A DNA stretch of 64,000 bases, from assembly GCF_001642955.1 (NCBI RefSeq), contig NZ_LWSK01000014.1:1-64000 (forward strand), read 5' to 3'. The position numbers and the translations under genes are program-made. Under the pieces are notes generated by a model. The model was not told the DNA's origin. It did no database searches and was given only the letters and a program-made list of their open reading frames with translations. Every line of letters begins with the position of its first letter. Position 1 is the stretch's first letter. This document shows, piece after piece, positions 25,035 to 34,579 of this stretch. This DNA comes from Rubripirellula obstinata. Its GTDB lineage: Bacteria > Planctomycetota > Planctomycetia > Pirellulales > Pirellulaceae.

Positions 25035-27065
25035 TTACGGCCACGACATGAGGGTCTTGTTGGACTCATTGGTTAGGTGTAGTCCTCGAATACTGGCTTG
25101 TCCTTTGCCGTCGCTGACGTCGAGCCTTAGTTTGTTTAATTGCTGCGTCGTCGGAATCTTGATGACGTGTTCTTGCCAATTTCCATCGCGAGTGACGGGG
25201 ATTGGGATTTGTGTGCCTTTATTTAGCGGAATTTTTGCATCGGTCGTGAAGTAGACTTCGCCGTCGCCGATCGCTGAACTGTTGAGTCCGAATCGCAGGA
25301 CATAGGGTCCGGCGGGCAAGTGAGCCGGTAAACGATCCATTGCGATTCCGGGATCATCGCCGTTGAAAGTGAGTTGAAGCTGATTGTTTTGCACTTCGAT
25401 CTTTGTGTTCTTGCGAGCACGCAACGAGGGAACTGGTTTTGATTTTGATGGATCGCGTTTGGGCGGTCGCGCGTCTCGAGCGGCGGTGGTCGCACTGCCT
25501 CGAATCCCGGCGACGGGATCGAGTGCAAAATTGGTCCATTCTGGGTGACGATGCGGGGCTGCGTTGGTGGCAACCGGGCTGATCGTTTTTCCCTTGGCAT
25601 GCAAGACGTCGGCTGCCATCTTGGTCCACGTGTCGATCATCGATTGCAAACGCTCGGGTTCGCTGGCGGCCAAGTTGTTCAATTCACTGCGATCGTTTTT
25701 TAGGTCATAGAGTTCCCAAGGACCGCTGCGGAAGCTGACCAATTTCCAATCATCGATTCGCAATCCACGGTCGGTCGAAAACAGAAAATGCAATGGTTGC
25801 TGACGATCGAATGATTCGCCATCAAAGATCGGCCGCAGCGATTGACCGCTGACCGGACGCAATTCACGATTGGCAAAGTCGGATGGAATTGGCGAATCGG
25901 TAATGTCGGCCAGCGTTGGCATCACGTCGATCAGGTGGACTGGTTGCCGGTTAACTTCGCCGGGCTTAATTTTCAAACCGGCCGGCCAGTGCAAAATTGC
26001 CGGAGTGGAAATGCCGCCTTCGAATTGGTTTTGTTTGTAATAGCGAAACGGACTGTTGCGAGCCCACGCCCAACCGGTCGAATCGCCCCAAATGATTGAT
26101 CCGTTGGTAGGCTTCTTGTCGATTTGATGACTCCATCGATCATACGGACACGCTCCGTTGTCGGAAACGAACAGAATCATCGTGTTGTCCAACTGATCGG
26201 TGTCCTTCAAGTGCTGAACCAGTCGGCCGATTTCTTGATCGAGTCGGTCGATCATCGCCGCCAACGTGGTCATGCGTTTGGATTCAAATCGTTGACGTTT
26301 CTTGCTAAGGGTGTCCCACGCCGGAATGTGTTCGGGTCGCGGCGAAGGTTTCAAATCGCTGGCCAAAAGCCCGAGTTTTTTCTGTTTGTTCAGGCGAGCA
26401 TGGCGGACTGTATCCCAACCCGCGTCGTATCGGCCTTCGTACTTTTCATAATCACTGGGCAACGCTTGCAGCGGTTCATGCGGCGCATTGAAAGCGACAT
26501 AGAGGTACCAGGGTTTCTGTGACTCGCCAGCATCTTTCAAAAACTGCAGCCCGAAATCAACCTTCGCCACGGTGGTGTAGAAACCTTGTTTGGGAACCGG
26601 CCAGGGTTCGCCATCGAGTCGAAAGGTGTCGTTGCCGTGGAAGTAGTTTGATGCGCCGCTGAGGTGTCCAAAGTATCGGTTAAATCCAAAGTCCGTCGGT
26701 TGTTTGTCCAGGTGCCACTTACCGGACATCGCTGTGTAGTAACCGCTATCGCGAAGGACTTCGGCACTGGTCACGGCATGCGCCAGGCTGACGTCGCCCG
26801 CCGCTAGGCAATACTGTCCCGTCAAAAGACTGACGCGAGAAGAGTGACATTTGGCGGTGTTGTAAAACTGAGAGAAACGTAATCCGCCGCCTGCCAATGC
26901 GTCCAAGTTCGGCGTTTCGATTTCGCCGCCGTAGCAACCGACATCAGAAAACCCCAAGTCGTCCGCCATGATGACCAGCACGTTGGGACGATCGGCAGCG
27001 AAAAGTATCGCTGGCGTCGTTATCGTTGCTAGTGCTAACAACAGGCGAAGAAAAGATTGCGGCAT
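25035..27065 (-). CDS. Secreted sulfatase with C-terminal beta-rich domain
   Basis: 676 residues. Signal peptide MPQSFLRLLLALATITTPAI, then the sulfatase core: metal-binding RPNVLVIMADDLG, the formylglycine site AKCHSSRVSLLTG (C-x-S-x-R, with Ser in place of the usual Pro/Ala), SGKWH, and LFVSDNGACPYD. A C-terminal region (about 560-676) looks like an added beta-sandwich (ITKIEVQNNQLQLTFNGDDPG type). It would remove sulfate from a polysaccharide or other ester in the periplasm. Planctomycetes carry many such genes for marine glycan use. No adjacent carbohydrate gene shows the substrate. Confidence 0.9.
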   Translation of the reverse strand: MPQSFLRLLLALATITTPAILFAADRPNVLVIMADDLGFSDVGCYGGEIETPNLDALAGGGLRFSQFYNTAKCHSSRVSLLTGQYCLAAGDVSLAHAVTSAEVLRDSGYYTAMSGKWHLDKQPTDFGFNRYFGHLSGASNYFHGNDTFRLDGEPWPVPKQGFYTTVAKVDFGLQFLKDAGESQKPWYLYVAFNAPHEPLQALPSDYEKYEGRYDAGWDTVRHARLNKQKKLGLLASDLKPSPRPEHIPAWDTLSKKRQRFESKRMTTLAAMIDRLDQEIGRLVQHLKDTDQLDNTMILFVSDNGACPYDRWSHQIDKKPTNGSIIWGDSTGWAWARNSPFRYYKQNQFEGGISTPAILHWPAGLKIKPGEVNRQPVHLIDVMPTLADITDSPIPSDFANRELRPVSGQSLRPIFDGESFDRQQPLHFLFSTDRGLRIDDWKLVSFRSGPWELYDLKNDRSELNNLAASEPERLQSMIDTWTKMAADVLHAKGKTISPVATNAAPHRHPEWTNFALDPVAGIRGSATTAARDARPPKRDPSKSKPVPSLRARKNTKIEVQNNQLQLTFNGDDPGIAMDRLPAHLPAGPYVLRFGLNSSAIGDGEVYFTTDAKIPLNKGTQIPIPVTRDGNWQEHVIKIPTTQQLNKLRLDVSDGKGQASIRGLHLTNESNKTLMSWP

Positions 27066-27103
27066 GATGGGTCTCGAGCGATTGGAAACTGTTTTGCATC
27101 ACC

Positions 27104-27145
27104 GTAGCTGATCCCGCCAGGATTCAGTCGAACAGGATTCAGCTA
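27104..27145. repeat. Degenerate CGTAGCTGATCCCGCC hairpin half
   Basis: ACCGTAGCTGATCCCGCCAG followed by GATTCAGTCGAACAGGATTCAGCTATG. Only the left arm is well kept. It lies between the divergent sulfatase and the next gene. Confidence 0.7.
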
Positions 27146-27214
27146 TGATTGCATCAGTATAGCGGCAACGATTCGTTGTCGCTGGTGAGCAAGATGGAAT
27201 AGACTAACTCGACT

Positions 27215-27802
27215 ATGAACAACGACAGCGAAAACGACAGCGTTTACAACCCTTACCAACCTACGGAATTCGTTGGGACCACTGAACCGATCACCATCGG
27301 CGGAATCACGTTCCCTGGCAACATGCGACGCGGTATGGTTGGGCACGTTCAGATTCTGGGTGTGTTGATGATTGTGCATGGGATCATCGATCTGTTGGCG
27401 GCGGTTTTCATGATGGCATACGCTTGGATGATGCCGGGCTTGATGCGTCAAATCGGTGCGGGCAACGGAGCAAAACCAATGCCGCCGCAAGCGGAGTGGG
27501 GCATGCTGTTGGTGATGGGCGGGATCGGTGTCGTGTTCTTGATCGCCGGCGTCAGTAATCTGTTGGGCGGCATTTGGGCGATCCAGTTTCGGCGTCGCCC
27601 GGGCGTCGTGGTCGGTTTGGTAGCGGGTTTTGCGATGCTGCTGAGTTGCTACTGCTTTCCGACGTCGTTGGCGTTGATGATTTACGGTATGTTCGTGATG
27701 TTTAGCCAGCCGGTGATCTACGCATTTTCGCTTCGCCAGCAGGGACACGATGTTAAAGAAATACAGCAAAGCTTTTTGGAGTTAAGGCAATATGTCGGAT
27801 GA
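27215..27802 (+). CDS. Conserved hypothetical membrane protein
   Basis: 195 residues with a polar N-terminus (SVYNPYQPTEFVG) and four hydrophobic segments (about 45-68, 92-115, 128-142, 148-165). The YNPYQ-type N-terminus is a common feature of planctomycete membrane proteins of unknown function. It overlaps the next gene by 11 nt and both have the same topology, suggesting an ancient duplication or a paired complex. No enzyme motif seen. Confidence 0.75.
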   Translation: MNNDSENDSVYNPYQPTEFVGTTEPITIGGITFPGNMRRGMVGHVQILGVLMIVHGIIDLLAAVFMMAYAWMMPGLMRQIGAGNGAKPMPPQAEWGMLLVMGGIGVVFLIAGVSNLLGGIWAIQFRRRPGVVVGLVAGFAMLLSCYCFPTSLALMIYGMFVMFSQPVIYAFSLRQQGHDVKEIQQSFLELRQYVG

Positions 27803-28475
27803 AAGACCTGAACCGTTAGGCGACGTTCCCGCGAGCGAGATACAGATGCCGCCTGCGAATTATGCCAGCACCGCTGGTACGCAATCGTCCGCGGTGCTTC
27901 GGCCATTGGGCGTTACCGTGATCATGGTGCTGTGCTTGATCTCTGGCATTGGCGGTTTGTTCAGCGGTTGTTTTGCGGCGGGTGGAATCGTGTTCGGTGA
28001 GACCATTTCATCGATGGCCGCGACTGTCCAGGATGAAACTCAAAGAAAGATGCAAGCTCGGCTGCAAGAAACAGCTCGCGAGATGATGATTCCCAACATC
28101 ATTATGACCATCGCCGGTGCGGCGGTGTCAGCTTGTTTCCTGGCGTGCGGACTTGGATTGTTGAAGGGCAAACCGTGGACGCTGAAATTGCTAAGTCGAA
28201 CTCTGTTGGCCGCGATTGTTTTCGAGCTTCTTCGCGGCGTTACGGTTGGTTGGATGCAGATGAAGAACGGCCCGATCATGCAAGAGGCCTACCGAGACAT
28301 GGCAAAGAACAGCAAAGGCCCCGACATGTCTGGAATGATGGAGGCCTTCATGTGGATCGGCATCGCCGCATGGACGATGTGGGCGGTGGTCAAAATCGGC
28401 CTGATGATTTGGGGCCGAGTTTACGTGGCTGGCGACACCGCGAAGAACTACATCGCCGAAGTAAACAAAACGTAG
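27792..28475 (+). CDS. Conserved hypothetical membrane protein, partner of the preceding gene
   Basis: 227 residues. Four predicted membrane segments (about 40-65, 98-122, 128-150, 183-205) and an amphipathic charged loop (ETISSMAATVQDETQRKMQARL). The start ATG lies inside the 3' end of the upstream gene. No recognised family; a role in the envelope is all that can be inferred. Confidence 0.75.
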   Translation: MSDERPEPLGDVPASEIQMPPANYASTAGTQSSAVLRPLGVTVIMVLCLISGIGGLFSGCFAAGGIVFGETISSMAATVQDETQRKMQARLQETAREMMIPNIIMTIAGAAVSACFLACGLGLLKGKPWTLKLLSRTLLAAIVFELLRGVTVGWMQMKNGPIMQEAYRDMAKNSKGPDMSGMMEAFMWIGIAAWTMWAVVKIGLMIWGRVYVAGDTAKNYIAEVNKT

Positions 28476-28488
28476 GCGGCAGCCAAAC

Positions 28489-28580
28489 GTAGGCCGGAAC
28501 AAGCGAAGCGAAGTTCCGGCAGATTCTGCGTGACTGTAATGCCGGAACTGCGCCGCTGTCGCGTCTTGTTGCCGGCCTAC
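28489..28580. repeat. GTAGGCCGGAACAAGC hairpin repeat
   Basis: GTAGGCCGGAACAAGCGAAG at the left and GTCGCGTCTTGTTGCCGGCC at the right form the arms around AAGTTCCGGCAGATTCTGC / GTAATGCCGGAACTGCGCC. It sits between convergent genes and may terminate both. Same family as 5375-5761 and 40585-40712. Confidence 0.88.
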
Positions 28581-28593
28581 GGGATCTACAAAA

Positions 28594-29049
28594 TCACTTC
28601 TTGGCTAGGCGATCAACGTTGTCCACGAATGGGTTCAGTTGAACTTCGCCCTTGGTGACAACTTGGTTATCGCTGGGACGTTCGGCGCGAGTGTGGATGC
28701 ACGGATTGCTCATCATCGGTGACGACGTCGGTGGTGCCATGAACCCGCTGCTTAAACGGCTGCGGTATCCGGGACCGGCACCGACAACTGGCGGAGCAGC
28801 GAAGGGGCTGATCCCGTAAGGTCGTGAATGGCGAGCTCCGTAATAAACCGGTGGGTTGGTCGCAAAGTAAGGCGGCGTTCGGATCGCTGAACCGAATTGG
28901 GCACCGAAAGGCTGGTAGAATCCGAACGGTTGGAAACCGAAGTTGCCGAAACCCTGGGCCTGGGCTTTGCCCGAATCGGACGACAAGCAAGCCGCGAAAA
29001 CCAACGTCAACGAGGCCAAAAACATCGGGAAACGCTTAAAACGGGACAT
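28594..29049 (-). CDS. Small secreted Pro/Gly/Phe/Tyr-rich protein
   Basis: 151 residues. Signal peptide MSRFKRFPMFLASLTLVFAA with a Cys at about 21 that could be lipidated (VFAAC). The mature part is low-complexity, with FGNFGFQPFGFYQPFGAQFG and PPYFATNPPVYYGARHSRPY, features I associate with small planctomycete cell-surface proteins. No catalytic motif. ATG start at 29049. Confidence 0.65.
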   Translation of the reverse strand: MSRFKRFPMFLASLTLVFAACLSSDSGKAQAQGFGNFGFQPFGFYQPFGAQFGSAIRTPPYFATNPPVYYGARHSRPYGISPFAAPPVVGAGPGYRSRLSSGFMAPPTSSPMMSNPCIHTRAERPSDNQVVTKGEVQLNPFVDNVDRLAKK

Positions 29050-29234
29050 GAGTAGCTCTGGGGTTCAAGACGAATATCAGGTTGTGTGGAAAGTCAAATG
29101 CCCGCCGCGTGCTTTCGACCCTTTTCACGCTAGTTGCTCTCTGCGACCCTTTCAACTGCTGGTTTCGTAAGAATCCCACCAAACCTAACGCCACCAAACA
29201 TCAGCCCCCCAAACATCAGCCCCCAGTTCGCCGC

Positions 29235-30335
29235 GTGAAAATAGCCTGCCTGATCCACTCGCTAGACGGAGGCGGGGCCGAACGAGTCATGGCGGGCCTG
29301 GCGTCTCGCTTTGCCAATCGCGGTCACGACGTCACGTTGATCACGCTGGGAAACGGGCACGGTGATCGACACGAACTAAGCCCCAATGTGTCGCGAATCG
29401 ATCTAGATCTAATGCGGGGAAGCACCGGTTGGATGTCCGCGTTAAAGAACGTATCGAAACGAGTCCAGGCGATCCGCCAGGCCACGCAATCGGTATCGCC
29501 ACACGTGCTGCTGTCGTTCTGCGACCGTACCAACGTCTTGGCAGGGTTATCCGCCGACTCAAAAATTCCGGTCGTGTTGAGCGAACGCAGTGACCCGAAT
29601 TTCCAGACGCTTCCCTTTGCATGGCGATTGCTTCGACGATACTCCTACCGACGTTCGGGCGCGATCGTTGTGCAAACCGATTCAGCCGCAAGCTTCTTTG
29701 ACGGTTACCAAGTCCCCTGTCACGTCATTCCATCAGCCGTCGATCCACCGCCAATCACGATTACTGCGGAAACGATTTCAGAAAGCAGGCAAGTGATTGC
29801 AATCGGTCGTTTCGCACCTGAAAAAGGTTTTGAGCGTTTGCTGGATGCCTTTGCGATCATCAACCGCAACCATCCACAGTGGAAACTTTGCATCCTGGGT
29901 GACGGTCCCCAGCGTGGATCGATGCAGGAACAAATCAAGCGATTGAAAATCAGCGGAGCCGTTTCGATGCCCGGCTGGGTCAATCCCGTGTGGTCGCAGC
30001 TCGCCGAGTCGGCGGTGTTTGTTTTGCCCAGTCACTACGAAGGCTTCCCGTCGGCGTTGTTGGAAGCGATGGCAGTCGGCGTGCCGTCGATTGCCTTACA
30101 AAATCAAGCTGGCTCGCGAGCGATCATTGATTCGGGCGTCAATGGAATTTTGGCGGACGATAACGCAGCGTCAATCGCCAAGGCTATCGATCATTTGATC
30201 CAGGATCCGGGACTTCGCAGCCAATTCAGTCAGGCTGGCCAGCAGGTCGTCAACACATTTAGTTGGGAATCGATGGTCGGCCAATACGAAACCGTGTTGC
30301 GGTCGGTTGTGAATTCGCCAGATGCGTTAGAATAA
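29235..30335 (+). CDS. Glycosyltransferase family 4 (GT-B fold)
   Basis: About 366 residues from the GTG at 29235, which puts VKIACLIHSLDGGGAERVMA at the N-terminus as in most GT4 enzymes. An upstream TTG at 29082 would add 51 residues including a duplicated KHQPP. The donor-binding C-terminal domain has IAIGRFAPEKGFERLLDAF, LGDGPQR, and the E(x7)E motif in PSHYEGFPSALLEAMAVG. It transfers a sugar from a nucleotide donor, probably in surface glycan or lipid glycosylation. It stands alone, with no glycan cluster around it. Confidence 0.85.
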   Translation: MKIACLIHSLDGGGAERVMAGLASRFANRGHDVTLITLGNGHGDRHELSPNVSRIDLDLMRGSTGWMSALKNVSKRVQAIRQATQSVSPHVLLSFCDRTNVLAGLSADSKIPVVLSERSDPNFQTLPFAWRLLRRYSYRRSGAIVVQTDSAASFFDGYQVPCHVIPSAVDPPPITITAETISESRQVIAIGRFAPEKGFERLLDAFAIINRNHPQWKLCILGDGPQRGSMQEQIKRLKISGAVSMPGWVNPVWSQLAESAVFVLPSHYEGFPSALLEAMAVGVPSIALQNQAGSRAIIDSGVNGILADDNAASIAKAIDHLIQDPGLRSQFSQAGQQVVNTFSWESMVGQYETVLRSVVNSPDALE

Positions 30336-30341
30336 AACAAC

Positions 30342-30401
30342 AGTCGCCTTTCGCTCCGCTAAAGTACGTCAGAGCACGCTTTCGCGCAGCGAAAGGCGAC
30401 T
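30342..30401. repeat. Hairpin AGTCGCCTTTCGCTCCGCT, possible terminator
   Basis: AGTCGCCTTTCGCTCCGC and GCGCAGCGAAAGGCGACT pair across about 24 nt containing AAAGTACG and a CGCTTT. It follows the GT4 stop by 6 nt and precedes the next gene by 28 nt. Confidence 0.75.
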
Positions 30402-30429
30402 ATCACCAAGCTGTTCCGTCATCAACCTT

Positions 30430-31668
30430 ATGGATCTTTCTAACATCGTGTATCGCTGCCAACGTATCGTCGTCGTCTTTCTACTGAGTTCTGTTTTTCT
30501 AACCAGTTCTTCGTCAGCACAAGGGCTGTCCGTCGATCTAACCACCAACACTGGTGCAACTCAGACCGGTACGCTCGCCGCGGTGACCGAAACCGGAATC
30601 GAAATCGATCAATCTGGGGAAGCGGTTTCGATCGACAACACCGAATTGATGTCGATGGAATTCAAGTCAGTCGAGAAACGTTCGTCTCCTTCGACAAGAG
30701 TGCTGTTGGTCAACGGTTCACAATTGGTCGTCGATGAAGTGCAAATCGATCGCAACCAGATCACCATCGAGCCTCGCCGGCAAGCCAGTTTGCAATTGCC
30801 GCTCAGTCAGGTCAAAGCGATCCGCTTCCGACGACCTTCCGCCGTTACCGACCCGGTGTGGTTGGGCATGTTGGAAACGCCTTCGCGCGGCGACCGAATG
30901 GTGATTCGTCGCAGCAATGATCGTTTGGATCCGACCGATGGAATCATCAACGGGATTGCGGATTCTAAGGTTGATTTTGACTTGGACGGCGACGCGATCT
31001 CCGCGCCCATCGATCGTTTGGAAGGCCTGATCTTTGGTGGGACTGACCCGACTCAAGGCTCATCCGGCGTCGTCATTTCCGATGCTTACGGATCCACTTG
31101 GGCGGCCGACGCATTGTTGCCAGTCCGTTTGGATCAACCGGCGGCCGATCAAGGGATGCGTTTCCAATTGCCTGGCAATGTGTTTCATACCATTCCGATT
31201 GACCTCGTTCGCAGCGTTCGCTGGTCCAGCGGTCTGGTAATGCTGGCCGAAGCCAAACCGGCCGAATTGAATGTTCAAACCGAGTTTGCAATCGACTGGA
31301 AGGATGACGCGTCAAAGAAATGGTTTGGCCCGCTGGCGGTAAAGGCGAACAAAGCATCTGCCGCGCAGCCCAACCAGGACCTGATGCTCTGCGGCGGCAG
31401 CGAAGTTGAATACCGAGTCGAAGAAGGGTTCCGTTTGTTGAGCGGTTCCGTGCGGCGAGCTAGCGAAATCAAAAACGCCAGCAGCGTGACGGTGCGAATC
31501 AAATTGGATGACAAATTGGTCTGGGAAAATGATTTACCCAACGCCGACTCGCTAGGTTTTGAATTAGAACTCGGTGAAGCTCGTCGAATCAAAATCGAAA
31601 TCGACTCGGGTGACGATGGCGACCTAGGCGCGATGGTACGAATGGTCCGGCCAAGGTTTGTGAAGTAG
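30430..31668 (+). CDS. Secreted protein with C-terminal NPCBM-like domain
   Basis: 412 residues. Signal peptide CQRIVVVFLLSSVFLTSSSSAQG (about 10-32). A beta-rich middle contains repeated strand patterns (IDNTELMSMEFKSVEKR, PLSQVKAIRFRRP). The C-terminus (about 270-412) reads like an NPCBM/NEW2-type carbohydrate-binding module: FAIDWKDDASKKWFGPLAVKA and FELELGEARRIKIEIDSG. It lies 11 nt upstream of the S1C gene, forming an operon with three protease-like proteins, so it may be a surface substrate or scaffold for them. Confidence 0.7.
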   Translation: MDLSNIVYRCQRIVVVFLLSSVFLTSSSSAQGLSVDLTTNTGATQTGTLAAVTETGIEIDQSGEAVSIDNTELMSMEFKSVEKRSSPSTRVLLVNGSQLVVDEVQIDRNQITIEPRRQASLQLPLSQVKAIRFRRPSAVTDPVWLGMLETPSRGDRMVIRRSNDRLDPTDGIINGIADSKVDFDLDGDAISAPIDRLEGLIFGGTDPTQGSSGVVISDAYGSTWAADALLPVRLDQPAADQGMRFQLPGNVFHTIPIDLVRSVRWSSGLVMLAEAKPAELNVQTEFAIDWKDDASKKWFGPLAVKANKASAAQPNQDLMLCGGSEVEYRVEEGFRLLSGSVRRASEIKNASSVTVRIKLDDKLVWENDLPNADSLGFELELGEARRIKIEIDSGDDGDLGAMVRMVRPRFVK

Positions 31669-31679
31669 TTTTTCAAATC

Positions 31680-33512
31680 ATGAAAGCAAGTTTCTTGAGA
31701 ACCAGTTTTATGCGACGCGGAAAATTGTTGACGCTATCCTTGTCGCTTGCGATGTTGATGTCGTCGCCGACGTTACGGGGTGCCGAACCGCTGACTCTTT
31801 CCAGCACCATTGAAAAAGCCGAGCAGCGACGTGTCGAAGCGATCGCGCGAGCGACCAAGTCGGCGGTCAGCGTGTTTGTTCCGGGCGGTGGCGGCGGAGG
31901 CAGTGGTGTTTTGATTTCGCCCGATGGCTACGCACTGACCAATTTTCACGTCACCAGTCCCGCGGGTTCGGCGATGCGATGCGGGCTTAGCGACGGCAAC
32001 ATTTACGACGCGGTCATCGTCGGCATCGATCCGGTCGGCGACTTGGCCATGATTCGTTTGCTGGGGCTGGACGGAAAACCGCGGTCGGACTTTCCGTATG
32101 CAGAACTCGGCAACAGTTTGACTGCCGAGGCTGGTGATTGGTGCATGGTGATCGGTAACCCGTTCTTGTTGGCGACCAACCTGCAGCCCACCGTGACTTG
32201 GGGCATCCTTAGCGGGGTCCGACGGTATCAGTATCCGTCGGGAACGTTGCTGGAATACGGTGACTGTTTACAAACAGACGCGTCGGTGAATCCTGGCAAT
32301 TCAGGCGGTCCGATCTACGACGCCGACGGCAAGTTGCTTGGGATCGTCGGCCGTTGTTCGTTTGAAAAACGTGGCCGAGTCAACGTGGGTGTGGGCTACG
32401 CGATTTCGATCAATCAAGCCGTCAATTTCCTGGGGTATCTGCATAGCGGTCGGATCGTCGACCACGCAACGCTGGGTGCGACGGTGGCGACCGATCAAGA
32501 CGATGGTTCGGTTCGCGTGACCAACATCCTGGAATCCAGCGATGCGTATCGGCGAGGTCTACGCTATGCATCGGAGGTTTTGTCGGTTGATGGTCGGATC
32601 GTTCAGTCGGCGAACGACCTGCAGAAAGTCTTGGCAACCATTCCGGCGGGTTGGCGAGTAAAGATGAGCTATCGCGAGGACGGCAAGACGGTCGACACGC
32701 TGGTGCGACTTCGCAGCGTTCATTTGCAAGACGAGTTGCTGGAAAAAATGTCCGGCGCGTTGCCTCCGCCGCCACCGATTGAAAAGGAAAAGGAAAAGGA
32801 AAAGGAAGACGACAGCGATGATGAAGAAGATTCAGATGAAGTTGAACCCGACGCAGCGGCCGACGACAAGATTCCGCCTGCGGTGCGAAAGCAGTTGATC
32901 GAGCGGAAGGGTTATGCCAACTATTTCTTCAACCAAAAACAACAAACACGTTTTATCGATTCGCTACGGTCGCAGTTTCCTGGTCAAGCTGATCAGTCAA
33001 ATCCGGCTTGGGAGATCGAGGGCAACACCGTGGAAGCGAAGCCTCGTCCCGTTAAAATTCGCGTTGGCCCAGACGCGATCGCGATGATGGTGGGCGAGAC
33101 GCCGATGACGGCTGAGGATCGTGGCGAATTGTACGACGCGATCAGCCAGCGCAGCATTGGCGGCATCGTGTCGGCGCTGGAGGGATGGCGTCGAATGCTG
33201 GCCGATGGACCTAAGAAGTTTGGCGAGAGTTTTTATCTGGGCACGATGCCGCTGGGTGGTCAGCGACCGCTGCGAGATTGTATGGTCGGTATCGACGGAG
33301 AAATTGAGGTTCGTTTCCTGAGCCACCCGGATACCGGAGTGGTCGAGGTGGTCGAAGCCTTCGCCGATCGTGACGAAGATCCGGCTGAGTTGTGGATCCT
33401 GCGAGATGAGGTTTCGTCAGACCAACCGCCACAGATGTTGGACCTGCGATACGGAACTGATTCGGTGCTGAAGATTAAAATCGACAGTTGGAAAAAAGTG
33501 GAGGCGAAGTGA
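31680..33512 (+). CDS. S1C serine protease with PDZ and acidic linker (active member)
   Basis: 610 residues. Signal segment RGKLLTLSLSLAMLMSSP (about 13-30). The full triad is readable: His90 in GYALTNFHV, Asp121 in GDLAMIRL, Ser208 in VNPGNSGGPIYD. A PDZ domain follows (about 280-345, ILESSDAYRRGLRYASEV), then a Lys/Glu-Asp-rich linker (about 367-395) and a C-terminal domain with no family I recognise. It is the intact member of a three-gene series. It overlaps the next gene in a TGATG. Confidence 0.85.
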   Translation: MKASFLRTSFMRRGKLLTLSLSLAMLMSSPTLRGAEPLTLSSTIEKAEQRRVEAIARATKSAVSVFVPGGGGGGSGVLISPDGYALTNFHVTSPAGSAMRCGLSDGNIYDAVIVGIDPVGDLAMIRLLGLDGKPRSDFPYAELGNSLTAEAGDWCMVIGNPFLLATNLQPTVTWGILSGVRRYQYPSGTLLEYGDCLQTDASVNPGNSGGPIYDADGKLLGIVGRCSFEKRGRVNVGVGYAISINQAVNFLGYLHSGRIVDHATLGATVATDQDDGSVRVTNILESSDAYRRGLRYASEVLSVDGRIVQSANDLQKVLATIPAGWRVKMSYREDGKTVDTLVRLRSVHLQDELLEKMSGALPPPPPIEKEKEKEKEDDSDDEEDSDEVEPDAAADDKIPPAVRKQLIERKGYANYFFNQKQQTRFIDSLRSQFPGQADQSNPAWEIEGNTVEAKPRPVKIRVGPDAIAMMVGETPMTAEDRGELYDAISQRSIGGIVSALEGWRRMLADGPKKFGESFYLGTMPLGGQRPLRDCMVGIDGEIEVRFLSHPDTGVVEVVEAFADRDEDPAELWILRDEVSSDQPPQMLDLRYGTDSVLKIKIDSWKKVEAK

Positions 33513-34579
33513 TGGTACACGAGCAACCTCGAAGTCAGTGCATCCCCAGTCAGTGCGTACCCAGACACAGCACCCCCAGTCGCAGCCTGCGATTGACTAC
33601 TTTCTTGCTGTTTGTCTTCCTGGCCAACACCGCATCCGCACAAACGTCGGCCCACGACTGGGCTAGGACCGCTCAATCCAAAGTCGTCAAAGTCTACGGC
33701 GCGGGTGGCATGAAAGGGCTGGAAGCTTACCAAAGCGGGTTCTTGGTTTCGCCCGAAGGCCACATTGCGACGGCTTGGAGTTACGTGCTGGACGTGGAGC
33801 CGATCGTTTTGCTGGACGACGGCCGGCGGTTTGAGGCGGAGATCATTCACTTTGAACCTTCGCTTGAAATCGCAGTGCTTAAGATCGATGCATCGGCGCT
33901 GCCCTACTTTGAATTGCCAAAAATTCGCGAAGTTCAGTGGGGTGATCCCGTGTTGGCGATCAGTAACCTGTTCAACATCGCAACGGGTGACGAAGCGGCC
34001 AGCATCATGCAGGGTCGAGTCGCATCGATCGCTTCGTTGGACGCCCGAAGCGGCACGCTGAAAACGCCTTACCGTGGCGAAGTCCTGGTGCTGGATCTGG
34101 TTGCCAACAATCCCGGTGCCGCTGGCGGAGCGGTGGTGTCGGCCGATGGGAAATTGGCGGGCATGCTGGGCAAAGAACTGCGAGATTCGGCAACCGGCGT
34201 GTGGCTGAACTACGCTTTGCCAGCCGACGTGTTTCGTAAAACGATCGGCGACATCATCGCGGGACGAGCGACGTCATCGGCGGCAGCCAAAGAACCGCAA
34301 CTGCCTCGCGATCGGTCGCACAATCTGCAAACGCTGGGGCTAGTCCTGGTTCCCGATGTGTTAGAAACGACGCCCGCGTTTGTTGACCGTGTCGTCACCG
34401 GCTCGCCTGCCGAAGAACAAAATCTGCGACCCGATGATTTGATTCTGTTGGTGTCCGGACAGCGAACCGAGAATCAACGTCTACTTAAAAAACGGCTCAG
34501 ATCGATCGATCGTCGCGACGACGTGACCGTCACGATTCAGCGAGACAACGACATCCTGACAGTGGTGCTAAAACCATGA
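33512..34579 (+). CDS. S1C-like protein with PDZ, all three triad residues substituted
   Basis: 355 residues from the ATG at 33512, giving signal segment LRLTTFLLFVFLANTASAQ. Aligned by eye with the upstream protease: His position Ser90 (IATAWSYV), Asp position Glu119 (SLEIAVLKID), Ser position Ala204 (NNPGAAGGAV). It should not hydrolyse peptides by the usual mechanism. The PDZ domain (TGSPAEEQNLRPDDLIL) at the C-terminus is intact, so peptide binding may be its role. Overlaps the next gene by 4 nt (ATGA). Confidence 0.8.
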   Translation: MVHEQPRSQCIPSQCVPRHSTPSRSLRLTTFLLFVFLANTASAQTSAHDWARTAQSKVVKVYGAGGMKGLEAYQSGFLVSPEGHIATAWSYVLDVEPIVLLDDGRRFEAEIIHFEPSLEIAVLKIDASALPYFELPKIREVQWGDPVLAISNLFNIATGDEAASIMQGRVASIASLDARSGTLKTPYRGEVLVLDLVANNPGAAGGAVVSADGKLAGMLGKELRDSATGVWLNYALPADVFRKTIGDIIAGRATSSAAAKEPQLPRDRSHNLQTLGLVLVPDVLETTPAFVDRVVTGSPAEEQNLRPDDLILLVSGQRTENQRLLKKRLRSIDRRDDVTVTIQRDNDILTVVLKP

